Assembly: GCA_000406005.1 (NCBI GenBank)
Contig: ASZN01000021.1
Location: 1 to 64,000, forward strand
Direction of reading: 5' to 3'
From: Candidatus Poribacteria bacterium WGA-3G
GTDB taxonomy: Bacteria > Poribacteria > WGA-4E > WGA-3G
Length of the DNA stretch: 64,000 bases
Shown here: positions 25,214 to 33,819 of the stretch, piece by piece
Numbering within the stretch: position 1 is the stretch's first letter
Layout of the letters: every line of letters begins with the position of its first letter
Translations under genes and position numbers: made by a program
Notes under the pieces: generated by a model
Database searches by the model: none
What the model saw: only the letters and a program-made list of their open reading frames with translations
What the model was told of the DNA's origin: nothing

Positions 25214-26461
25214 ATGAACAGGAAACTATTTGTAGGGTTAACGTGCCTTATGGCGATCTTCTTCATGACGCACATCGCTGATGCACAAGAACCAATTGCA
25301 GGCCCCTGGCTCTGGATGATCGCACCCACTGAAGCCAACCAAGGTGGAGAGGCTTCTACCGATATCGATTCTCTCTCAGTCGCCAGTGGTGGTGATGTCA
25401 CTGAAGATATGGTCGCAGCAAACGGCGCAACCGAAGGCGACGAAGTCGGCGATTACGCTTGGACAATCGGCACGCTCCCAGCAGACGGAAACACCAATAC
25501 CATGCTCGTCGAACTCGGTGTCACAGAAAATGCCGATTTCAACGACGTGAGTTCTTATGGACTTATCTACCTTGTATCCGCGACTGCTCAGTCCGGCGTA
25601 ACGCTCGGCGCCAGCAGTGATGACTCTGTCAAAATCTGGCTCAACGGCGAAGTCGTTCACACAAACGCTGTCAACCGTGGACGCGGCGGCGCACCCGCTG
25701 ATATAGATGGCTACCAAGATAAAATTGAAGTAAACCTCGTAGAAGGGGCTAATCTGTTGCTCGTGAAGGTGAGCGAACGCGGTGGTGGATGGGGACAATA
25801 CGTCGGTATCGATGCCGATGTCACGACCTCACCTACGCCACCTATCTTTCACATTACAGGCGAATATGTCTGGATGATCGCACCCACTGAAGCCAACCAA
25901 GGTGGACAGGCTTCTACCGATATCGATTCCCTCGCAGTCGCCAGTAACGACGATGTCACCGAAGAAGACATCGCAATGAACGGCGCAACCGAAGGCGACG
26001 AAGTCGGCGATTACGCTTGGACGGTCAGTACCCTCCCAGCAGACGGAAACATCAACACCATGCTCGTCGAACTCGGCGTCACAGAAAACGCTGACTTCAA
26101 CGACGTTACCTCTTACGCCGTCATCACACTCGTAGCCGATGAAGATATGGAAGGCGTGATGTTCGGGGTCAGCAGTGACGATTCCGTCAAAGTCTGGCTC
26201 AACGGTGAAGTCGTTCACACAAACGCTGTAAACCGCGGACGCGGCAACGCCCAATCCTTCCAAGATACGTTCGCAGCTAACCTTGTCCAAGGCGACAACA
26301 TCCTGATGATAAAAGTCAGTGAACGTGGCGGCGGGTGGGGAATGTATGCCGGTACCAGTGCTGATGTCGAGGCTGTCTATAAGCCAGCTGTCGAATTAGG
26401 CACATCCGTTGAAGCCGCTGGCAAACTCCCAACAACATGGGGAAGCTTGAAAATTAAGTAA
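25214..26461 (+). CDS. Secreted two-domain paralogue of the repeated-domain family
   Basis: 415 residues: signal peptide (about 1-23, ending near THIADA-QE), domain one (about 27-210, with the PADIDGYQDKIE insert) and domain two (about 220-395, without the insert, ending GGGWGMYAGTSAD). Domain one resembles the 24251 protein most; domain two resembles domain two of 22578, implying duplication and recombination. Excellent SD AACGGAGGATTTT before ATG 25214. A 17-bp terminator follows. Probably surface or periplasmic; ligand unknown. Confidence 0.8.
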   Translation: MNRKLFVGLTCLMAIFFMTHIADAQEPIAGPWLWMIAPTEANQGGEASTDIDSLSVASGGDVTEDMVAANGATEGDEVGDYAWTIGTLPADGNTNTMLVELGVTENADFNDVSSYGLIYLVSATAQSGVTLGASSDDSVKIWLNGEVVHTNAVNRGRGGAPADIDGYQDKIEVNLVEGANLLLVKVSERGGGWGQYVGIDADVTTSPTPPIFHITGEYVWMIAPTEANQGGQASTDIDSLAVASNDDVTEEDIAMNGATEGDEVGDYAWTVSTLPADGNINTMLVELGVTENADFNDVTSYAVITLVADEDMEGVMFGVSSDDSVKVWLNGEVVHTNAVNRGRGNAQSFQDTFAANLVQGDNILMIKVSERGGGWGMYAGTSADVEAVYKPAVELGTSVEAAGKLPTTWGSLKIK

Positions 26462-26498
26462 TTCCTAATGTTAACGCGAGGATTTTGCTTCGCAACTT

Positions 26499-26546
26499 AA
26501 AATGAGAGGACGCAGCTGATACACTTCAACTGCGTCCTCTCATTTT
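26499..26546. terminator. Strong bidirectional terminator
   Basis: A perfect 17-bp stem, AAAATGAGAGGACGCAG (26499-26515) with CTGCGTCCTCTCATTTT (26530-26546), loop 14 nt, flanked by A-run and T-run. It sits between convergent 25214 and 26556. Confidence 0.92.
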
Positions 26547-26555
26547 ACCGCTCAT

Positions 26556-27407
26556 CTATCGTCCCATAAGTTCCATGAAAACCGGCAACGATTCCCTGAA
26601 CCCGTCCTCGCGTGTCCCACCTACTGGTGTATAGACACTCTCTAAAGAGATTGTACCTTCGTAACCATCCCGTTTCAAAGCACTCACAATGTCGTTGTAA
26701 TACGGATCCATCTGCCCTTGGCGCATCGCACAGAAATCAAACGTTGCTGCCGGTAGGTTCACAACGCCATCTTTGAGATGAACATGCGCAATATGTTCAC
26801 GAATCACCTCATAGCCGTCTGGATACGGAACCTCCGTACAATAAAGTGAACTACACGGATCCCACAACACTTTCAGATGCGGTACATCTAATTCGTCTAT
26901 TAGCTTCCTCGCGAGCAACGCCGAGGTCACGTTCCCAGAGATCGCAGTCTCAATCACGAGTGTGATATCTGCATCGTCCGCGATACGCAACGGTTCTTCC
27001 AAGCGATCCAGAAGCGTTGACCATGTACCTTCGGAAACAATCGGTTCCGCACCGAAAAGCACCATCTCTTTCCGAAAACTGAAAATCCGGACAAGGTTCG
27101 TCCCGAGTGCTTTCGCAACATCAATACACCGTTGTAACGTCGTAATATGCTCACGATAGGCAGGCGCGACCACTGCCGTATCAACGGGGAGCGCCGACAA
27201 ATTATGGTGCGAGATACACGATACCTTTAAATTTCGAGCATCGATTAAACCCTTAACGCGCGCAACATCGGCATCCGTCAAATCGCCTACCTGTTTCTCC
27301 CAAAGGTACTGCAATTCGACATATTCCAAGCCGGTCTCAACCATAACGTCCAGCGCATATTCAAAATCCCGACTGATGCCGTCTGTGATGACCCCCAATT
27401 TGAACAT
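26556..27407 (-). CDS. Sugar phosphate isomerase/epimerase family protein (TIM barrel)
   Basis: 283 residues with the AP-endonuclease-2/xylose-isomerase-like TIM barrel fold. Recognisable features are KVSCISHHNLSALPV near residue 65, the metal-ligand Glu in TLVIETAISGN near 155, LWDPCSS with Asp near 185, and the HVHLKDG motif near 210. Family members isomerise or epimerise sugars and inositols. It lies in a run of sugar/alcohol redox genes (27525, 28612, 29805), but on the opposite strand from the last two. ATG 27407 has AGAGGGTG upstream. Confidence 0.83.
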   Translation of the reverse strand: MFKLGVITDGISRDFEYALDVMVETGLEYVELQYLWEKQVGDLTDADVARVKGLIDARNLKVSCISHHNLSALPVDTAVVAPAYREHITTLQRCIDVAKALGTNLVRIFSFRKEMVLFGAEPIVSEGTWSTLLDRLEEPLRIADDADITLVIETAISGNVTSALLARKLIDELDVPHLKVLWDPCSSLYCTEVPYPDGYEVIREHIAHVHLKDGVVNLPAATFDFCAMRQGQMDPYYNDIVSALKRDGYEGTISLESVYTPVGGTREDGFRESLPVFMELMGR

Positions 27408-27524
27408 TCAACACCCTCTCATTTTTTCAAGCCTACGCCTAACGCGACTATTAAACAGAAAGAACGAACCTTCCAACCTTCCAACCTTCCAGTCTTCCAG
27501 TCTTCCAATCCGACCCGATAATAT

Positions 27525-28418
27525 TTATTCCGTTCTTTTAACTTCGACACCAGCAATATTTTCCAAAATTTTGATAATCGTCCAGTTATCCTCATCTGGG
27601 TTCACCGCCTTCCCCGCTTGAAACAGTTCAAAAGCGGCACTCGCTGCAAAAAGCGGTACACCACAATCGCTTGCCATATTTTTCGCCAGACTCAGGTCTT
27701 TATACATCGTACCGATATTGCTCTGCCCCTTGAAGTTGCGGGATAAAATGTTTTCCGTCGTATCTCTGAAAAGGAAATTTCCGACGACACTTGTGCCGAC
27801 AACATCACGAAGCGTCTCCGGTGCCACCCCCGCCTTCACCGCCAGTGTCAACGCCTCAAAAATACCGGCATACGTCGTACCGATCAGCACCGCGAGTGCA
27901 GACTTGACCGTCTGACCCATACCGATCTCCTCACCGACGTGATAGATGTCTTTACCAACGGCTTCAAGCACCGGCTTCGATGCCGCAAATGTCTCGTTCT
28001 CTGCTGCCACCATCATCGTGAGTGTCCCAGCAGCCGCTCCCGGCGCACCGCCACTCACAGGCGCGTCAACGATGTTAACACCTTTTGCGGTCACGAGTCC
28101 GGCGACTTCCATCACCTGCGTACGTCCGATCGTCGCCGTACAGATTACCGTAGAACCCGGTTTCAGACCCGCCAATAATCCGTCTTCACCCAAAAGAGCC
28201 GCCTTGACCTGTTCAACATTCAGCACCATAATAAAAACGGTATCCGCGGCGGCACCGACATCCTGCGGCGATGCAGCAGCGTGTGCACCCGCTCGCACCA
28301 ACGGCTCCATCGCTTCAGGACGGACATCATACACCGCCAGTTCGTGTCCGGCTTTCAAGATGTTCCTTGACATCGCCGCCCCCATATTCCCAACGCCAAT
28401 AAGTCCAACTCTCGCCAT
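27525..28418 (-). CDS. 3-Hydroxyisobutyrate dehydrogenase-family oxidoreductase
   Basis: 297 residues of the beta-hydroxyacid dehydrogenase family (tartronate semialdehyde reductase or 3-hydroxyisobutyrate dehydrogenase type). NAD(P) site GLIGVGNMGAAMSRNIL is at the N-terminus; substrate motif DAPVSGGAPGAAAGTLTMM lies near residue 115; catalytic Lys region is GQTVKSALAVLIG near 165. Which acid it uses is unknown. It may share a transcript with the isomerase gene at 26556 (118-nt gap). Confidence 0.83.
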   Translation of the reverse strand: MARVGLIGVGNMGAAMSRNILKAGHELAVYDVRPEAMEPLVRAGAHAAASPQDVGAAADTVFIMVLNVEQVKAALLGEDGLLAGLKPGSTVICTATIGRTQVMEVAGLVTAKGVNIVDAPVSGGAPGAAAGTLTMMVAAENETFAASKPVLEAVGKDIYHVGEEIGMGQTVKSALAVLIGTTYAGIFEALTLAVKAGVAPETLRDVVGTSVVGNFLFRDTTENILSRNFKGQSNIGTMYKDLSLAKNMASDCGVPLFAASAAFELFQAGKAVNPDEDNWTIIKILENIAGVEVKRTE

Positions 28419-28568
28419 ATATTACCTCAAAAATATTCCTGAAAATTGATATACGCAGAAACAAACCGCCCTACAAAAACCAATAGAGTCTACCACACAT
28501 CCTAAGAAACGTCAATCTATTTTTCGTACACCCATCAACAGAATTTTTACACAATTTTTTCTCCACTG

Positions 28569-28577
28569 TGCTATAAT
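28569..28577 (+). promoter_or_regulatory. Extended -10 promoter
   Basis: TGCTATAAT (28569-28577) fits the extended -10 form; a TTTACA-like box lies about 20 nt upstream. It is placed 35 nt before the ATG at 28612 and divergent from 27525. Confidence 0.5.
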
Positions 28578-28611
28578 AACACATTCATATACGAAAAAGG
28601 AGCCAAAATAA

Positions 28612-29643
28612 ATGGCAGATACTATTAAAGGTGCCGTTCTCGGATATGGTGCCGCATTTAACATGGGCAGAGCCCACGCAAATATGATGCAGAACACCGA
28701 CGGCATAGAATGCGTCGCTATTTGCGACATAGACCCTGAACGAACCGATGCCGCAAAAAAAGATTTCCCCGGCATCAGCACCTATAATTCAGTTGAAGAG
28801 CTCAACGCCGACGACGGTGTCGATCTCGTCGCAAATGTTCTACCGCATAGTTTGCACTGTGGACCCTCAGTGGCAAGCCTCAAGGCCGGCAAGCACGTCG
28901 TCGTTGAAAAACCGATGTGCGTCACGATCGCCGAAGCCACAGAAATGATTACAACCGCTAAAGAAAACGACGTTATGTTGTCCGTTCATCACAACCGACG
29001 CTGGGATGCGGATTTCTGGACGCTCCGAGAACTCGTCCAATCCGGCATCATCGGTAAAGTCTTTAGCGTTGAAATGTGGGGCGGCGGCTACGGAAGACCC
29101 AACCCCGACTGGTGGCGAAGCGTCAAAGCCATCTCCGGGGGCCAATTCTACGACTGGGGCGCACACTACCTCGATTGGCTACTCAATGTTCTCGAAGCAC
29201 CAATGATTAACGTCACCGGCTTCTATCAGCCGAATCTCGTTTGGGACGATATTACCAACGAAGATCACGTCCAAGCGATTATCCGATTTGCAGGTGGCGA
29301 AGTCGTCGCAGACGGCGCAGCCGCAAACATCCAGATGTCTAACATCGCCAAAATCGGTGGAGAGCGATGGAAACTGCTCGGATCACACGGCGCGATTACC
29401 TCCGAAGGCGGCGGGTTCAAAGTACTCTCCGAAGTCGAAGGACAACCAAAAGAGCAGACGGTCGGCCATCACGGCAGACCCGGACCGAGTTATTATCAGA
29501 ATATCGTCGCCCATTTAAACGACGGCACGCCACTACTCGTAACACCGGAATCCGCTCGCCGGGTCATTGCCATCATGGATTTAGCAGAAAAATCCGCTAA
29601 AACACATCAGGCTGAAACGGTACCTTACGAGTTTGAAGCATAA
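28612..29643 (+). CDS. Gfo/Idh/MocA-family oxidoreductase
   Basis: 343 residues. NAD(P) Rossmann start GAVLGYGAAFNMGRAH at residue 8, then the EKP motif (VVEKPMC near 105) and C-terminal alpha/beta domain with ISGGQFYDWGAHYLDWLLN, which carries the conserved Asp/His pair. Family members oxidise sugars, inositols and related polyols. No substrate motif beyond this. SD AAAAAGGAGCC precedes ATG 28612. It is followed by an MDR alcohol dehydrogenase (29805) beyond a palindrome-rich gap. Confidence 0.85.
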   Translation: MADTIKGAVLGYGAAFNMGRAHANMMQNTDGIECVAICDIDPERTDAAKKDFPGISTYNSVEELNADDGVDLVANVLPHSLHCGPSVASLKAGKHVVVEKPMCVTIAEATEMITTAKENDVMLSVHHNRRWDADFWTLRELVQSGIIGKVFSVEMWGGGYGRPNPDWWRSVKAISGGQFYDWGAHYLDWLLNVLEAPMINVTGFYQPNLVWDDITNEDHVQAIIRFAGGEVVADGAAANIQMSNIAKIGGERWKLLGSHGAITSEGGGFKVLSEVEGQPKEQTVGHHGRPGPSYYQNIVAHLNDGTPLLVTPESARRVIAIMDLAEKSAKTHQAETVPYEFEA

Positions 29644-29664
29644 CAAAACTTACACAAATCCCAC

Positions 29665-29785
29665 TGCAGGACGGGGTTTCAAACCCCGCCTGCAATATCA
29701 ACCAAGCTCTTGTAGCTCTTGTAGGTTGGGTTGAACGTAGTGAAACCCAACGATTTGCTAACGGGTACGGTTAGAAAACCGCACC
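29665..29785. repeat. Cluster of palindromic repeats
   Basis: Three hairpins: TGCAGG..CCTGCA around a GGGGTTTCAAACCCC core (29665-29694), GTTGGGTT/AACCCAAC (29725-29751), and GGTACGGTT/AACCGCACC (29764-29785). These lie between the two oxidoreductase genes and encode nothing. Confidence 0.6.
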
Positions 29786-29804
29786 ATCTATCCTCCGTAA
29801 TAAT

Positions 29805-30821
29805 ATGAAAGCTATCGTCTTCGAGAAAATTCAGCAACTACGCATCCAAGATAAACCTATCCCCGAACTCGTCAATGGCGACGTACGCATCGAAATAGAA
29901 CTCTGCGGTATCTGTGCCTCTGACCTCGCAGCACTTCGCGGAGATGTATCAGATTACGCACCACCTGTCGTCATGGGACACGAACTCGCAGGCATCATCG
30001 TAGACAGCCGACACCCTGATGTTAAAGTCGGCGAACGCGTGACCGTCAACCCTATGCTCTCCTGCGGTGTATGCACCGAATGCCAGAACGACCTGGACAA
30101 ATACTGCAAAAACATTGAAGGCATCGGACACGATATCGATGGCGGATACGCCGAATACATGCGGATGCCAAAGCACGGCGTGGATACCGGTAAACTTATC
30201 CGGGTCCCAGATAGCGTACCGCCCGAAGAATTGCTGTTTCTCGAACCGTTGGGCTGCTGCCTAAACGCCATGCGGGAAACGCCCTTCAAGGATTCCGTCG
30301 CAATCCTCGGTGCCGGCCCCATCGGTCTAATGCTCACCCAATTAGCGAAACGCGCAGGTTTAGCCACCTACGTAGTGGAACCCCACGCATACCGTAGAGG
30401 GGTCGCAGAAACACTCGGTGCCGATCACACCTTTGATACATCCGCTGAGTCAGTAGCACACCTTCAAGAACTCACCAATGGCGGCGTTGATACCGTCATC
30501 TCCGCGACAACAAATAACGCCTCGGCAATCGCACTCGCTTTCGAGATCGTCCGTAGAGGCGGATGCCTCAACTTCTTTGGACTTGCACCAGAAGGCGAAG
30601 AACTCCGCATCAACCTCGAGGAATTCCACTACGCCGGACACAAACTGATGGCTTCATGGGCATTCTCACGCGCCAGCCTTGAAGAATCCAAGCAACTCCT
30701 AATCGAGAAAGCACTCAACTTTGAACCCTTACTGACGGATCGGTTCCCGATTACACAAGGCTTAGCAGCGTTCGATAACGCCGCTGCCCACCGCGGTATC
30801 AAAACAGCTGTCCACCCATAA
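29805..30821 (+). CDS. Zinc-dependent MDR alcohol/polyol dehydrogenase
   Basis: 338 residues. Zinc site: catalytic CGICASDLAALRG near residue 36 and GHELAG near 60; structural zinc cysteines CGVCTECQNDLDKYC around 90. NAD(P) motif GAGPIGLMLTQLAKR near 170. Sorbitol, threonine or similar dehydrogenase type. Weak ribosome site. It follows the Gfo/Idh/MocA gene in the same direction. Substrate unknown. Confidence 0.85.
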   Translation: MKAIVFEKIQQLRIQDKPIPELVNGDVRIEIELCGICASDLAALRGDVSDYAPPVVMGHELAGIIVDSRHPDVKVGERVTVNPMLSCGVCTECQNDLDKYCKNIEGIGHDIDGGYAEYMRMPKHGVDTGKLIRVPDSVPPEELLFLEPLGCCLNAMRETPFKDSVAILGAGPIGLMLTQLAKRAGLATYVVEPHAYRRGVAETLGADHTFDTSAESVAHLQELTNGGVDTVISATTNNASAIALAFEIVRRGGCLNFFGLAPEGEELRINLEEFHYAGHKLMASWAFSRASLEESKQLLIEKALNFEPLLTDRFPITQGLAAFDNAAAHRGIKTAVHP

Positions 30822-30995
30822 CTATCACTTGATTTTCGGCACAGTTTTGTGGTATTTTTAATTGCAACGAACTTTGAAAATATTTTTTTTATTATCCCTG
30901 CATAAGGAGATGTCAATTTCGGTGCAATTCGCAGGTTCCGAAAACTCACCACACAAAATCGGTGAACTCGCAATCCGAAATTCATTACAAAAAAT

Positions 30996-31835
30996 ATGGT
31001 TCTTGGTGCACACGTATCCACTTCAGGCGGACTACACAACGCCATCAAAAATGGTACCGACCTCGAGTGCGACACGATACAAATTTTCTTGCGAAATCCA
31101 AACCAATGGCAAGGAAAATCTCTCACCGCAGAGATCACCGAAAAATTTACCACGGCATGGTCAGCAGCCGCGCTCGGCGAGATCATTGTCCACGATATTC
31201 ACTTAAGTAATCTCGCTTCCCCGAAATTAGATGTGTTGAAAAAATCACGACAAGCGTTTCGTGAACAGATGGAACTCGCGCAGCAGCTCGGACTCCGCTA
31301 CATCGTAACACATCTCGGATCGCACCTCGGTGAAGGTGAAACATTCGGTTTAAAGCAGCTAACCGATAGTTTCGATTTCCTGTTTGAAAATACTGAGGCA
31401 CCAGATGTCATACCGCTCCTCGAAACGACTGCCGGACAAGGCACAAACCTCGGCTACCGTTTTGAACACCTGCGCGATGTGATCGGCATGTCAAAATACT
31501 CAGATCGGTTCGGGGTCTGCTTGGATACCTGCCACGTCTTTGCCGCTGGCTACGATATGCGAACCGCAACAGATTGTGAAGCGACTTTCAAGCAGTTTGA
31601 TGACATCATCGGACTTAACCGCTTAAAAGCCTTCCATCTCAACGACGCAAAATCGGAATACCAAAGCCGTGTGGACCGACACCAACACATCGGGGAGGGC
31701 AATATCGGCACAACCGCATTTACATATATCCTTAACGATGCACGATTTGCTGAAACCCCACTCATCATTGAAACGCCAGAAATGAAGACAATGCACGAGG
31801 TAAACCTCTCTACACTACGCGGATTGAAAACGTAG
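30996..31835 (+). CDS. nfo: Deoxyribonuclease IV (AP endonuclease)
   Basis: 279 residues. Endonuclease IV cleaves DNA at abasic sites using three zinc ions held in a TIM barrel. Motifs: GAHVSTSGG, IVTHLGSH, LETTAGQGT, CLDTCHVFAAGYD, HLNDAKS and HQHIGEG near the C-terminus. Two positions differ from common copies: VHDIHLSNLAS in place of VHAPYLINLAS, and THLGSH in place of THPGSH. Most metal ligands are kept. No good ribosome site is visible before ATG 30996; the upstream in-frame stop limits alternatives. A weak promoter (TTGATT-18-TATTTT) lies at 30829-30858. Confidence 0.9.
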   Translation: MVLGAHVSTSGGLHNAIKNGTDLECDTIQIFLRNPNQWQGKSLTAEITEKFTTAWSAAALGEIIVHDIHLSNLASPKLDVLKKSRQAFREQMELAQQLGLRYIVTHLGSHLGEGETFGLKQLTDSFDFLFENTEAPDVIPLLETTAGQGTNLGYRFEHLRDVIGMSKYSDRFGVCLDTCHVFAAGYDMRTATDCEATFKQFDDIIGLNRLKAFHLNDAKSEYQSRVDRHQHIGEGNIGTTAFTYILNDARFAETPLIIETPEMKTMHEVNLSTLRGLKT

Positions 31836-31864
31836 TTTGCCGAATTTTCGTATTGAAACTTGGA

Positions 31865-32061
31865 TAGGACTTACGCATGCTGCTCTTTTGTAGCACAAAC
31901 TTCTTAGTTTGTGTCACCAGAACCCTGTGTTTTCTTGGATAGGACTTACGCATGCTGCTCTTTTGTAGCACAAACTTCTTAGTTTGTGTCACCAGAACCC
32001 TGTGTTTTCCGAAAATTCTCATCTAACAAAACGGGCTGCAGTCAAAATTGCGTAAGTCCTA
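31865..32061. repeat. Inverted-repeat element with tandem 75-bp duplication
   Basis: Two direct copies of a TAGGACTTACGCATGCTGCT unit (starting at 31865 and 31940, 75 bp apart), then TGCGTAAGTCCTA at 32049-32061. The interior matches the 24057 element. This shows that the left half of the element was duplicated in place. Confidence 0.8.
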
Positions 32062-32086
32062 TTGGAAAAGGGTGGAAATTAAAAAG

Positions 32087-32275
32087 GTGTCTATCGGTTT
32101 TTGGGAAGTCGCATTCCTCATCATAATCCTTTTGGGAATCGTCATTGCGTCGCGTCTCGTCGAAAGACTTCGGACGAAACGCATTTGTCCAGAGTGTGGC
32201 TTAGCAATTCATACGCACACATCAACTTGTCCGTCATGCAAGCACACTTTCCAAAGAAAAAATAAAGGAGGCTAA
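32087..32275 (+). CDS. Small membrane protein with zinc ribbon
   Basis: A 62-residue protein from GTG 32087. One hydrophobic helix (about residues 5-24), then a zinc ribbon with CPECG and CPSCK knuckles (about 35-55) and a basic tail. No family known to me; a double-zinc-ribbon-like membrane protein. Start uncertain: the frame continues upstream into the repeat at 32049. GGTGG lies 11 nt before the GTG. Confidence 0.5.
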   Translation: MSIGFWEVAFLIIILLGIVIASRLVERLRTKRICPECGLAIHTHTSTCPSCKHTFQRKNKGG

Positions 32276-32286
32276 GGAATAACACC

Positions 32287-32493
32287 ATGCAAAAAACGAA
32301 ACTAAAAATCAGCGGTATGTCCTGTCAACATTGCGTCAAAACAGTGAAAGATGCGTTGACAGCACTTGAGGGCGTTCAGCGCGCGAAAGTCAACCTGCGC
32401 AAAGGCGAGGCAGTTGTCCGTTTCGATGAACTGCACGTCAGCCCTGCCAATCTCAGGGAGGCAATAACGCAAGCCGGATTTGAAGCGTCGTAA
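32287..32493 (+). CDS. Heavy-metal-associated domain copper chaperone
   Basis: 68 residues, a single HMA (ferredoxin-like) fold with the metal-binding motif GMSCQHC, as in CopZ and Atx1. It would carry Cu(I) or a similar ion in the cytoplasm. No copper ATPase gene is nearby in the window. Start ATG 32287 has AAGGA 8 nt upstream; it follows the zinc-ribbon gene by 11 nt. Confidence 0.88.
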   Translation: MQKTKLKISGMSCQHCVKTVKDALTALEGVQRAKVNLRKGEAVVRFDELHVSPANLREAITQAGFEAS

Positions 32494-32529
32494 CCCTCTA
32501 CACACACAATTCGGACAAAGTGGAAAAAG

Positions 32530-33819
32530 ATGGATACAGCAAGAATCCAAATCAAAGCAGGCAACGGTGGGAACGGATGCATCAGTTTCCGTCGCGAGAA
32601 ATTCGTCCCTCGCGGCGGTCCTGACGGTGGCGATGGCGGCAACGGCGGCAACGTCGTCCTTATCGCTACCCTTGGAATGAGTACACTGATCGACCTGCAT
32701 CATAACCCGCGCCAAGTCGCCGAAAATGGTGGACACGGCTCCGGCAAAAAACGAGACGGTGCTGATGGCGTAGATCGTGTCGTTAAAGTCCCTACCGGCA
32801 CCATCGTTAGAGACTATGATACCACCGAGGTGCTTGCGGACCTAACGGAACCTGATGAAAGCGTTGTCGTCGCACGCGGCGGTATCGGCGGTAAGGGGAA
32901 CGCACGCTTTAAAAGTAGCACCTTCCAAGCACCACGCGTCGCAGAGAAAGGCGAACCCGGCGAAGAACGTCAGATTAGCCTCGAAGTTAAACTCATCGCC
33001 GATGTCGGACTCGTCGGCTATCCGAACGCCGGTAAATCGACACTCTTATCACGTACATCTGCCGCAACACCAAAAATCGCCGCCTACCCGTTCACGACGC
33101 TCCGTCCGAACCTCGGTGTCGTCCGCATCAACCGAGAACAGAACTTTATCCTCGCCGACATCCCCGGACTCATAGAAGGCGCGCATCAAGGTGCTGGCTT
33201 AGGACACCAATTCTTGCGGCACATCGAACGCACCAAGATGCTCATCCACGTCATCGACCTTAGTGCCACGGATGGACGAGACCCGATTAAAGATTACGAA
33301 CAATTGAACCGCGAATTGGGTCATTATAACGAATTGCTAACGAAACTGCCACAAATCATCGCACTCAATAAAACAGATATGCCCGAAGCGAAGGCGAACC
33401 TACAGCGCGTACAGGAATACTTCGGCAACCGGAAAACTTTTCCGATCTCTGCAATTACCGGTGACGGTGTGAACCCACTCATGCAGCAAGCCTATCGCTC
33501 CTTGCAATACTTGGAAGCACGTGCCCGAAAGGAAGCAGAGACAGCGATCATCTTGGAACATGAACTCCCACCGGAACCATCAGCACGGTTTGAACTCACT
33601 GAAACTGAAGATGGGTTCATTATCACCGGTGCAGAACCGCGCCGCGCCGTCCTCATGACCGACATGGAAAACGAACAAGCACTGGTCCTGTTATATCGGA
33701 AACTAAAAAATATGGGAGTTATAAACGCGCTTGCACGCGCAGGCGCGGAAGAAGGAGATACAGTCCAGATTGATGAATTCGAGTTCACCTATAGTCCAAA
33801 ATCGATGCAATCCAGTTGA
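32530..33819 (+). CDS. obg: GTPase Obg/CgtA
   Basis: 429 residues. The Obg glycine-rich fold (about 1-158) has GGNGCISFRREKFVPRGGPD and GGDGGNGGNVVLIA; the G domain (about 160-330) has P-loop GYPNAGKSTLL, the GTPase DIPGLIEGA and NKTD motif; a C-terminal OCT domain follows. It assists 50S assembly and stress signalling. It is followed by proB with a 47-nt overlap (see next), the obg-proB-proA order known in several bacterial groups. Confidence 0.95.
   Translation: MDTARIQIKAGNGGNGCISFRREKFVPRGGPDGGDGGNGGNVVLIATLGMSTLIDLHHNPRQVAENGGHGSGKKRDGADGVDRVVKVPTGTIVRDYDTTEVLADLTEPDESVVVARGGIGGKGNARFKSSTFQAPRVAEKGEPGEERQISLEVKLIADVGLVGYPNAGKSTLLSRTSAATPKIAAYPFTTLRPNLGVVRINREQNFILADIPGLIEGAHQGAGLGHQFLRHIERTKMLIHVIDLSATDGRDPIKDYEQLNRELGHYNELLTKLPQIIALNKTDMPEAKANLQRVQEYFGNRKTFPISAITGDGVNPLMQQAYRSLQYLEARARKEAETAIILEHELPPEPSARFELTETEDGFIITGAEPRRAVLMTDMENEQALVLLYRKLKNMGVINALARAGAEEGDTVQIDEFEFTYSPKSMQSS

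Noticed and set aside
29665..29785. CRISPR-like array
   Set aside because: The palindromes differ in sequence and spacing; no regular repeat-spacer pattern and no cas genes.
30862..31206. Upstream plus-strand frames before nfo
   Set aside because: They overlap the nfo start in other frames and lack motifs.
31810..32022. Minus-strand ORF with repeated peptide units near 31.9 kb
   Set aside because: Encoded wholly by the TAGGACTTACGCA repeat; the 24-kb copy gives a similar spurious frame.
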